From: Cristatella mucedo
Taxonomy: Eukaryota > Bryozoa > Phylactolaemata > Cristatellidae
Assembly: GCA_009760855.2 (NCBI GenBank)
Contig: WPIO01000001.1
Location: 19,619,501-19,683,500 of the forward strand
Reading direction: 5' to 3'
Length of the DNA stretch: 64,000 nucleotides
Of the stretch, positions 51,701 through 58,300 are shown piece after piece. Under the pieces are notes generated by a model that saw nothing but the letters and a program-made list of their open reading frames with translations, had not been told where the DNA came from and ran no database searches. The stretch's first letter is position 1; each line of letters starts with the position of its first letter. The translations under genes and the position numbers were made by a program.

Positions 51701-53812
51701 ACCTTTTTTAATATTTTCGTTGGTACGAAACGACTGAAGCCTTGGTCGTCCTCAAGAACCTAGACCACTTGCTTCGAGTCTCAACTCTGAAAGTGGATCT
51801 GCTAAACGCATCCTCTACTAAAGGAATGTCAGCCCAGAGCCGCGAAGCATAGGCCAAAACTGTTCCTTCTCTACGATAATTCGAAGCATGTCCATACGCA
51901 CGACAGCAATGCATTCACAAATCGGGTGCATGTAGCCGCCAGCCAACGGAGCTTCAATCTCTCATCGGCTCGCGAGCGTAGCTTGTGGCCACTCCTAGTG
52001 CACATACTCATGTGGTGAGAGGTTCCTCATAACGCTTGTCGAGCACCATGAGGAAGGGGCCACCCCTTTCACTGACCCCCTGAAATACTTAAAAATAAAG
52101 CTTAGCTGCAATGGGAGTTCACCAAATCTTTGAGCACTATGTGCCCACACAGGCACGGAAGCACTATTCAAGCTTGTAAACAATGAATCACTCTGAAGTC
52201 CTCAAAGCCAGACGGACTGTGAACGCAGTCCATAGGGCTCCTTAAGTTTACTGGATCGGGCTCCCATCTATGGTGAGCCGTGATGGCTCACTAGGTAAGG
52301 TGGTTGCTTTTCACGACCTGTCGTGGGTTCGAATACTGTGGTGGGCGATCTTTTAACACCACTGCAAGCGGTGGTGATAGCCGTCAAGGCTCTTTTGTCT
52401 CTACACAAAAAGAGGCTGTTAAATCAGCTGGTATTTATTTTATTTATCTTATCTGCTACTCATATGATCACCTACAATACAACAACAGAGAGCATCTGGC
52501 CTTTTCACACACTTAAGCTCGTACATGTTCAGATGCTCTCCATTTCGTCCTGCACTGTGGTGAACTCCTTAGTCGATCCAAAGCAATATACCAAGCTCAA
52601 ACCAACACCGAATAACTTGCCTTCAAGATGCAGCACAGCCAGTTACCCTAGCCATGGATCATCAACGCTGACTATCGATTGAAGAATGAGCAAAGAAAGA
52701 GACGAGCGAGCGATCACAGCCTTTGGTGCCCAAGGGCAAGGGACTCCCGAGGGTTTCCTCGAGCTTCAGTACACTCAGGAGTTGTTACGTGCTTTATAAA
52801 TCGGACTAGGAGGCTCAACGAACTTGTCTAATATTCTGCATGATTTTTAGTGCAGCCGATTCGGGACTGTGCTGGCCAAGGGTCAACGATAAGCGTAAGC
52901 TCAGTTCAAAAGCTAGGGCGTGGGCTTACTGAAAGTACCATGCCCCCCCCCGAGAGATTATGAAGCAGCTCGCATCCTGTCGCAGCTCATTAAGTCCGCG
53001 AGCAGTAAAGCGAATCCGGAGTTCAAGCTGCAGTTAGTCTAGCCTAGTTGCCTACAGCGAGCAGCAAAAGACAACTGTTTTGTCTGGGTACCCTCGAACC
53101 AACTTGTCAGTAGCGGATTGAATTATTATAATTACAATGACGTCAAATACAGTGCGTTTGAGCTTAATTGTGCTTGATATCAGGCTATACCGATGATAAA
53201 TGCCTGGGTTTACAGTCGCTTCAAACCTGGTGTAACAGCAGGAAAATGAAGCCCAATGCCAGCTTTTGGCCGAAGCAACATTTCCGGGCCCGCTAAACGT
53301 GGAGCTACATTCATATCTATAGCAAAAGCGACTGCCGAAAACTTTAATTCTGGAAACGAGTGCGACTGAAAGCAATTACAAAAATCTGCTAGTCAGCGAC
53401 CATCCGAACACTGTGAGAAGTCGGCACCCAACAATAAATTAAGCGCCAGCAGGACTCGGCCACCAACCACTCGGAAAATATCGTCTGGATGCGAGGGGGA
53501 GGTCACAGCAACATTCAATTATATGTATATATATATATATATTCAACGACACGCTCGCCTCCTCCAAGCTGTCCGGTCAAGAAGTCCCCGCAGCCTCCTT
53601 ACCCGCACTGCCAGGTCGTATTTGGTTACTTCCTGTATAAGCACATCCGCCAGTGTCTTAAAGTCATGAACGAACTTGGGATTCTTTTCTGCCTCCCCTT
53701 TCTCCTGTACGAGCATAGAAAGAAGCGAGGTATTTGCTCGGATTTTCCTCGCTATGCGCGAGGCTTTTTCGGCCGCACTCAGTAAAGCTTGAGTCAGGAC
53801 GGCTGCCTTCAT
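30611..53812 (-). CDS. INPP1: Inositol polyphosphate 1-phosphatase
   Basis: Five exons on the minus strand: 53812-53603, 50445-50325, 45325-45182, 36534-36363 and 31217-30611. They join in frame to 417 codons plus stop (the human protein has about 399). The enzyme removes the 1-phosphate from inositol 1,4-bisphosphate and 1,3,4-trisphosphate in the cytosol. It is Mg-dependent and lithium-sensitive, in the IMPase/FBPase fold. Visible motifs: FKTLADVLIQEVTK near residue 50; VFGEED (78-83) with metal-binding glutamates; WIDPIDST (154-161) with D156 and D159; GLQCVTVLIGAF near 185; SGAGNKLLAVV (297-307); WDACGVHAVLRSVGGGIVD from 324 with D325. A Gly/Ser/Ala-rich insert (about 262-284) accounts for part of the extra length. 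The start at 53812 gives an N-terminus like the known family. CDK12 lies divergently 437 bp away. All catalytic residues are present, so the gene looks functional. Confidence 0.94.
31218..31924 (-). other. INPP1 intron 4, right part, nothing else recognised
   Basis: Intron sequence with a 191-codon open frame (31.18-31.75 kb) that has no family resemblance and overlaps the acceptor. An AAT microsatellite lies near 31882-31908. Confidence 0.4.
31925..33195 (+). mobile_element. LINE A, decayed copy in INPP1 intron 4
   Basis: Plus orientation, antisense to INPP1. RT remnants (TATGGGTTACCCCAGGGATC, motif B; GGCTTTCATTTTTATGCGGA, motif C region), then C-terminal and tail remnants ending near TATACAGATGCTTTATTATT. 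Many stops. Confidence 0.88.
33196..33617. other. INPP1 intron 4, nothing recognised
   Basis: Unique intronic sequence. Confidence 0.4.
33618..33773 (+). mobile_element. SINE family 1, copy 4
   Basis: Head GCTTTGGCCCAGTGGTTAAG, B box GGCTCGAGCCC, tail AGATTAAGTTCTCTTATGGT. About 20 extra bases (around AATGTATTTGACGG) separate the A and B boxes compared with other copies. Confidence 0.83.
33774..36362 (-). other. INPP1 intron 4, remainder, nothing recognised
   Basis: About 2.6 kb of intron with no clear repeat or conserved frame. Short CA-rich and pyrimidine-rich pieces lie near 35.9-36.1 kb. Confidence 0.4.
36363..36534 (-). CDS. INPP1: INPP1 exon 4
   Basis: The acceptor TTGTGTTGCAG lies before 36534 and the donor CCA|GTAAGT after 36363. 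It completes the Asp of the DPID motif (G from exon 3 plus AC), then encodes STEQYILGIE, EGIFTKGLQCVTVLIGAF and GKPIVGVAVRPF. It leaves in phase 2. Confidence 0.94.
36590..37435. repeat. Purine-rich tract with (GA)n in INPP1 intron 3
   Basis: About 850 bp strongly biased to A+G on the plus strand, with GAGAGAGA runs at about 37053-37070 and 37220-37290. The INPP1 pre-mRNA therefore carries a long pyrimidine-rich stretch just downstream of exon 4 coordinates (upstream in transcription). Confidence 0.85.
37436..38214. other. INPP1 intron 3, nothing recognised
   Basis: Unique intronic sequence. Confidence 0.4.
38215..38491 (+). mobile_element. LINE A 3' UTR and tail
   Basis: It starts at ACTTAGGACAGCATTTAGTG and runs through the 3' UTR to AAAGCGCCTAGAGAGAGATT and (ATT)n. 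Little diverged, so relatively young. It abuts an opposite-strand LINE A copy. Confidence 0.9.
39368..39653 (+). mobile_element. SINE family 1, copy 5, with target duplication and internal insert
   Basis: The head and B box match copy 1 almost exactly. AAGGAT flanks the element (39362-39367 and 39654-39659). The tail is split: GTTCTCTTGGGGC ends at 39483 and CTATATAAATGAATTATA resumes at 39633, with 149 bp of unrelated sequence between. The host site is a LINE A copy. Confidence 0.88.
39891..40349 (-). pseudogene. APE-type endonuclease fragment of LINE A
   Basis: A 152-codon frame with THTKGDSLDHIFS and SSSTDHVYFSFSL, resembling the THxxGxxLDLxF and SDHxxxxF motifs at the end of LINE apurinic-like endonucleases. 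The expected Ser before Asp-His is shifted and the frame is interrupted, so it is non-functional. Confidence 0.75.
40500..40830 (-). mobile_element. LINE A C-terminal fragment
   Basis: The minus strand carries a frame with ELKSFGDRTFSSYTPKVW, the conserved LINE A C-terminal motif. It is fused upstream to decayed sequence, and has no tail. Confidence 0.8.
41046..41150 (-). mobile_element. SINE family 1, copy 6, truncated
   Basis: Antisense tail (CATTTGTTTAGTGCCCCAAG) and B-box region (GGGGCTCGAGC). The head is replaced by GGCAGGCACCCTACCAGGCA, so the 5' part is lost or rearranged. Confidence 0.8.
41455..41720 (-). mobile_element. LINE A C-terminal fragment
   Basis: Antisense remnants: GTCAAGTCAGCAGATGTCGT, GAACATACCAACTGAAGGCA and GAAGGGCCTGAAAGTGAGG match the order in the 14-kb copy. 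Confidence 0.78.
41879..42047 (-). mobile_element. SINE family 2, copy 2, best-preserved
   Basis: On the minus strand: head GCCGTAATGGCTCACTAGG, anticodon-region palindrome (arms 41985-41995 and 41998-42008, CACGACCTCGG), B box GGGTTCGAATCC, body and GAGGCTGTCAAATCAGCTAG end. Full length is about 170 bp. Confidence 0.88.
42910..43300 (-). mobile_element. LINE B internal fragment, decayed
   Basis: The plus strand aligns with the LINE B copy at 48.3-48.7 kb: AAGAACTGTGGACGTGAGTT, GAATGGAGTGGACAGCTGG, CCTTTAGCAAAGAGAATATG and GGCAGCCCAACCAAAGG. All frames broken. Confidence 0.75.
43314..43473 (-). mobile_element. SINE family 2, copy 3, decayed
   Basis: AGCTGATTCAACAGCCTCGT, CTCGCTTGCAGTG and CCTAGTGAG keep the family order. 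The B box and palindrome are degraded. Confidence 0.72.
43474..44344. other. INPP1 intron 3, nothing recognised
   Basis: Unique intronic sequence. Confidence 0.4.
44345..44503 (-). mobile_element. SINE family 2, copy 4, decayed
   Basis: GGCTGATTTAACAGCTTCAT, GCTTGCAGTTGACAATATAG and CTCACGACCTAGGTCGTG. One half of the palindrome spacer is deleted, so the arms meet. Confidence 0.78.
44504..45181 (-). other. INPP1 intron 3, 5' part
   Basis: Ends at the GC donor at 45181-45180. No other feature recognised. Confidence 0.4.
45182..45325 (-). CDS. INPP1: INPP1 exon 3 (GC donor)
   Basis: The acceptor CGTCATTGCAG lies before 45325. It encodes LILQDEASAAALAAAAHETV and ELNEDDVAVWIDPI. The frame continues into exon 4 only if the exon ends ATCG|GCAAGTGG, a GC-AG intron. 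The nearby GT (CAA|GTGGCT) would give the wrong phase. Confidence 0.92.
45326..45603 (-). other. INPP1 intron 2, 3' end
   Basis: Unique intronic sequence before the microsatellite cluster. Confidence 0.4.
45604..45990. repeat. Cluster of microsatellites: (TG)n, (GA)n, (CA)n
   Basis: TG repeats at 45604-45624, GA repeats at 45705-45738 and CA-rich repeats at about 45930-45990, within 400 bp. Open frames through this area are artefacts. Confidence 0.92.
45991..47094. other. INPP1 intron 2, nothing recognised
   Basis: Unique intronic sequence. Confidence 0.4.
47095..47635 (+). mobile_element. LINE A 3' end with an embedded LINE B-like piece
   Basis: C-terminal motif GDRAFSSYAPKAWNSLPTCV, then 3' UTR and hairpin tail (AAGTGCTTAAACAGAGACTG, GGAGGTGTTATATCAAAT). 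Positions about 47318-47396 instead match the LINE B-type segment found antisense at 42.95-43.02 kb. Confidence 0.85.
47790..48030 (+). mobile_element. LINE A fragment, decayed
   Basis: AAAATTGGCTCAGCAAGCAT, AATCTGGGTGCCTTC and ACTTACAGTTGTACTATAAC correspond to the region just after the RT, with a large internal deletion. Confidence 0.75.
48035..49735 (-). mobile_element. LINE B (second L2/CR1-type family), longest copy
   Basis: Minus-strand order: pre-RT and RT (frame 49552-48974), a gap with a frameshift, the C-terminal region (frame 48677-48105) and a 3' tail with ATTACAATACATTACATTAC. RT motifs are LDLSAAFDTIDHDVLL, CGVPQGSVLGSLLF and PFYADDTQLYLSF. The C-terminal motif is LKAVGDRSFSSAGSRLLNSL. 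It is related to LINE A but clearly distinct, with a different 3' end. Broken by a frameshift near 48.7-48.97 kb and truncated at the 5' end. Confidence 0.92.
48974..49552 (-). pseudogene. Reverse transcriptase fragment of LINE B
   Basis: 192 codons with RT motifs, including KIFEKIVAKQLVEHIE at the start and the YADD box. Separated from the C-terminal part by a frame break, so inactive. Confidence 0.9.
49745..50215 (+). mobile_element. LINE A 3' end, decayed, with duplicated tail
   Basis: C-terminal remnants, GCAGCAAATGCCAAATGCCT and then the tail. The piece GATTTAGTTCTCT..ACTATACAAAT occurs twice in tandem (about 50130-50200), followed by a short ACAAAT repeat. Confidence 0.78.
50325..50445 (-). 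CDS. INPP1: INPP1 exon 2
   Basis: The acceptor CCTTTGTTTCAG lies before 50445 and the donor CTAG|GTATGG after 50325. It enters in phase 0 and leaves in phase 1. It encodes FPSLKGRVFGEED with the metal-binding glutamates and SADQRATAVAL. Confidence 0.94.
50660..50870 (+). mobile_element. LINE A 3' UTR and tail
   Basis: GTGCATACTGCCACTAACCA through AAAGCACCTAGAGAGAGATT, GGGCGCTTTATCAA and GTTGTTATT. Well preserved. Confidence 0.87.
51410..51622 (+). mobile_element. LINE A 3' UTR and tail
   Basis: GTGCTTATGCATGCTGACAT through AAAGTGCCTAGACAGAGATT and TATTACTATTACTG. Confidence 0.87.
51623..52269. other. INPP1 intron 1, nothing recognised
   Basis: Unique intronic sequence. Confidence 0.4.
52272..52440 (+). 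mobile_element. SINE family 2, copy 5
   Basis: Head GAGCCGTGATGGCTCACTAGG, B box GGGTTCGAATAC, body with GCAAGCGGTGGTGATAGCCG, end GAGGCTGTTAAATCAGCTGG. The palindrome between the boxes is shortened to one arm. Confidence 0.87.
52441..53602 (-). other. INPP1 intron 1, 5' part, nothing recognised
   Basis: Unique intronic sequence with a short TA tract at about 53519-53541. Confidence 0.4.
53603..53812 (-). CDS. INPP1: INPP1 exon 1
   Basis: The ATG at 53812-53810 and donor CGG|GTAAGG after 53603 (phase 0) give 70 residues, including LLSAAEKASRIARKIR and NPKFVHDFKTLADVLIQEV. An upstream in-frame ATG at 53914 would add 34 basic residues unlike the family, so 53812 is preferred. Confidence 0.92.
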
Positions 53813-54249
53813 TCTTAGCTTCCGGTGGCGAATGTCCCGGATGTGAGGTGTGACGTGACGTTGCGTTAGTCTTTGCTGACGCGTATTGGATACGGCCGAA
53901 AAAATCAAACGCATCGGCTAACTGCTTTCGTATGCAGTGATAACTGTTAAACGAATACACTTTGTGCAACCTTTCTAAAGCTATCTCTTGCTTTCGTTCT
54001 TGTATTTACTGTCAAAAGAACGGATAACGGATGAAACGTCTTACGCCGCCTAATGCAATGGCCGCCGCGATCTGGAACCGTTGAGCTCTTGTCGGCTTTC
54101 GCTCCTATTCGCTGACTGCCCGGGAACGCTAACAGCTCGCTCTTGTAAGTATGCGCCGAGCCTGTGCAAGCAGCATTTGGGCAGCTTACGCCGAATTGTG
54201 AATGTCGACGTGTGTGTTTAATAGGATCGGAGCGCCGTCGCTGCTTGCA
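53813..54249. promoter_or_regulatory. Divergent INPP1 / CDK12 promoter region
   Basis: 437 bp separate the two start codons of oppositely directed genes. The region is CpG-containing (CCGCCGCGATCTGG near 54060) and has no clear TATA box. A shared bidirectional promoter is inferred from geometry; transcription start sites are not visible. Confidence 0.6.
54145..54224 (+). other. CDK12: Putative 80-nt 5'UTR intron of CDK12
   Basis: The donor CTT|GTAAGTATG at 54145 and acceptor TGTGTTTAATAG ending at 54224 fit consensus, and 80 nt matches the gene's other short introns. Splicing removes the ATG at 54202 and leaves 54250 as first ATG. Confidence 0.6.
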
Positions 54250-55022
54250 ATGCCTCGAGAAAGCGGTCGTCGACGCACCAAGTACGACCCCGTGGATCCA
54301 GAGTACGATGCTCGCACGTACCAGCGAGAGAGAAAAACTGACCAGGCGCGCGGTCATCCTCTTGTCGATTACGAACTCGACAACGACGACTCGCCTCAGT
54401 CGTCGAGCCAGTACTCGAGCCAGAAGGACAGACGTGAGAAGCACAGCATTGGCTACCAAGAGAGGTCGCCGAAACGAGAGAAATACGTATCGGACACCAG
54501 AAAAAGCAAGAAGCGGAACCGCTCGCCCTCGGCCACCAAAGAAAGAGAGGTCGTCGATGGCCGGAAACCAAGTTATAGCGAACAGCTGAGGCTGTATGGG
54601 AGCTCTCGTGATCTTAAGAGGCAGCAATATACTTCGCCCAGGTCGTACAAGTCGAAGCGAAGTTCAGCCAGCGCGTCCCCGAAGCGACGAAAGAATACTC
54701 CGCCTCCGTCAGGAGGCCGTAACTACTCTCCAAGTGCTAGCCGTCAGTATTACTCCCCCGAGCGGAGCCGGAACATGTCGCCCAGGTCGAGTAGGAACTA
54801 CTCGCCAGCACCACCGATGCGTAACTATTCTCCGATAGCTACCCGCCGGCGAAGCAAGTCCCGATCTCCTAGACAAACTCGGTCACCCACGCCACGAAAC
54901 AGGACTGGGTCTCCTCGAAATCGGAGCAGGTCAGACTCGGCCTCTCGTCGGAGAAGCATAACGCCTGCCCGTGGCCGACAGCGTAAAAGATCTAAATCTC
55001 CGTCAGCAAGTCCTGTGTACAG
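54250..55022 (+). CDS. CDK12: CDK12 exon 1 (RS-rich)
   Basis: It starts [20 protein letters not shown] and is then dense in Ser-Pro and Arg-Ser ([18 protein letters not shown]). Donor ACAG|GTATGT, phase 2. An alternative ATG at 54202 would add 16 residues if the 5'UTR intron is not spliced. Confidence 0.92.
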
Positions 55023-55276
55023 GTATGTCCTGTTTTCTTTGTTTTAGTGTGCCAATTTGTTTTGCATTTACAGCAGTGTGTTTATGATACCCCACTGCAG
55101 CTCATCCTTGTGTAGGCCTGTAAATTGATTTAACAAATCAAGCCGCCCAAATTCTCGCAAAACCCGATCACCCTCATACAGTCACCAGTCTTGATATCAT
55201 TTTCTTGGTGAAGTAATAAAAAATGTCGTTTGCATGCAGCCCTAAGAAAATCTAATCTATCCTGGCAGTTTAGGCT

Positions 55277-55326
<50 letters not shown>

Positions 55327-58300
55327 GGGTCATTTCGCCCATACTTTCAATACTAATTTTAGTGGCTGCTTTTTAGGTGAGCTTGCTATTATAATTCAGG
55401 ACCTAATAGGATCACCTTGGTCATGTAAGACCTAATGGTTGACATGTCTCTGTTAGATATGGCATTTAGTGTTTTTAATTGGGGTATGAGGCAGCTCTTC
55501 TGATAGTTCGTGTCTTTGTGTAGGCTGGTTGTTGATCTTTTGCTGATGAGCTGCATCAATTGCATTTTGTAATGGTAGTGACATCTCTTGTTAAAAAGCT
55601 GGGCAGCATTGTTTATAACCTTGTTTGGCTGAATACAATGTACGTGGGACCTGTCTCCCCACCGTTAGTGTGTAATTTACCTTAACCACTTCCTCTATAT
55701 CTTCTGTTTTCTCTCATAGCCTAACCTGGGAGGTAGCCAGCTTTGCCTTAGATGTTGAGCGTATGTTCGCGTTCTCAATTTAATTTGATGCTATTGCAGG
55801 CAATATGGGCAATCTGGTAGCAAAGGTTCGTACGGTCGTCGTGCATCTCCCTCACCGCTGCATTTTAATCGGTCTCGCTCACGTTCTGGAAGCTTGGGCC
55901 GAACTGGTAAGAAGCCGCCCGTGGTGCTTGGCTCTAGCCTGTTCTCCGAATTAAGCAAATTCAAGAAAGCACGTGAAGTGGTTATGAGGAAGGAGCTGGA
56001 ATCCAGGCGGAGCTCTCCGGGTGTAAAATTGCCTGACGAACCTCTGAGTCGAGGACCTGTGGCTCAAGATGTTCAAGTTCCTCGGATCGTTAAAGAAGAA
56101 ATTGAACCATTGCCTCACTACAAGCCAAGCCATCAGCATTCTAATACACCTGCTCAACAGCCAGCCTCACCTGCTGCATTGCCGGATGCTCATGTCCAGT
56201 CAGCTGGCCAATCCGCCGTGGCTGCCACGAGATATGAAGTACAAGACTCGAAATATGGGTTACTGTTAACCGAATCACAGCAAGCCACAGTGCACGGTGA
56301 TGCATTACATTCTGTTTCAACTCCAGCGGCCGAGGTTAAAGCCGATCGTGACCGGCCACCAGTTCGTAACTCGACGTTGCCCAACCTGCCCTTACCTGAG
56401 GTGGATCCTGATGTTAGATTGGACAGCGATGGGGATAATAGCCCCTTCAGGTAATCATCTGAAATTTAGTTGATGTTGTGTTTTTTGACAAATATATCAG
56501 CCTGTGGAACTGCTATTTTTACATTCTATCTTCGACAGGCCGAAACGTAAAGCATCACCCAAGTACCGGGCTATCCGAGACCTGCCACTGCCACCTTGCT
56601 CTGGTCCTGAAAGTTATTCAGAACCACCAGCTCGGCAATCCTCACCCGATGATGCAGCTCTTTACCAGAAGCGACCTAGGTACTTATTTAATGCAAACTC
56701 TCTTGATACCATTAGTGAGATATGCTGCTGCCACTGAATGTCAGCACTTGCATGAGTGAATACGTTGTCGATTTGTGCTTCATGAATAAAGATGTAGGGG
56801 TGTATATCGTGGCAGCATGCACGTTGTAGAATACTGGCAGCCAAGACTGTTTTAGAGAAAAACAAACATTCGTGGGGTGAAAGGTGTGTGGATGACTATG
56901 CCATTCTTGGTCAGATAGGGGAAGGCACTTACGGTCAAGTGTATAAAGCTTGCTGTCGGAGAACAGGTAAGCTGGCTGACCTTGAGCACTTGTTATAGTA
57001 ATAGTTGTGCGTTCACGTGTGTGCATTTAATGATCTTTTTTTAACAGGAGACCTGGTCGCACTGAAAAAGGTCAGGCTAGAGAACGAAAAAGAAGGCTTT
57101 CCAATAACAGCCGTCCGAGAGATAAAGATTCTCCGCCAACTTAATCATACTAATATAGTTAACCTCATGGAGATCGTGACAGATAAACAGAAAGCCTTAG
57201 ATTTCCGAAAAGACAAAGGTGAGTCATGCATGGAAACCATGCTTAACCGTTTCTCGAGCTATATAGCAGGAATATGTTCATGTACATGCTTCTCCTTACT
57301 GCAGGTGCATTCTACTTGGTGTTCGAATACCTTGACCATGATCTAATGGGACTGCTTGAATCCGGCATGGTTGTTCTTAGCACAGAACACATAGCTTCAT
57401 TCATGAAGCAGCTGCTGGACGGCCTTGGCTATTGCCACCGAAAGAACTTCCTCCATCGTGACATCAAATGTTCTAACATTCTTGTGAATAACAGGTATAT
57501 TGTAGGTCTTGCAGCATCGTTCTGCTTAGCTTCGAGCATATGTGGATGTGCGATATTCCTTATACTGATTTGCCTTTTTTGCAGGGGCCAAATCAAGTTG
57601 GCTGATTTCGGTTTAGCAAGGCTATACGAGGCGGATGAGAAAGAAAGGCCGTACACGAACAAAGTCATCACTCTTTGGTACCGGCCGCCCGAGCTGCTCC
57701 TTGGTGCCGAGTGTTATGGACCAGCAATCGACATTTGGAGCTGTGGGTTAGTGAGCTTATGTGCAACATCAGCCTCGTGAATGTTTGCAAAAAGTGTCAA
57801 GTCACTATGTTTTTCTTTAATTTTCTCGGTGGCTTTGAAGAGATTGTTGTACCAGTTTACCTCACTAGTATTTACTGTATAGCAGTCGTGGCTTTTTTCT
57901 TTGAGCCGAAGCTCTAGACTCTAGTAGCATACTTGGATTGACTTTTTTTGTGTGCTTGCCTTGAAACACGCACCCCCCTCCCTTAACGACAAGCTTTAGA
58001 GTTGAGTGGTGTTTCTCCATGAAGACTGCTAATTGCAGTTCTTGGCATTATTGGTTTGTGCCTGTGTGACTTGGAAATGGGAATCTTAGACTTGACGATG
58101 GAGCATTTGTATTTCAGGTGCATTCTTGGCGAGTTCTTCACGAAGAAGCCGATATTTCAGGCAAATGATGAAAGAACTCAGCTAGACTTGATCAGCCGTG
58201 TCTGCGGGACACCTTGTCCTGCCGAGTGGCCAGATGTCATCAAGCTTCCATTGTTTCTAACCATGAAGCCTAGGAAGCAGTACCGACGAAGGATAAGAGA

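Noticed and set aside
53947-54627. 226-codon minus-strand frame over the CDK12 start
   Set aside because: Shadow of CDK12 exon 1, whose RS-rich codon bias opens the opposite strand.
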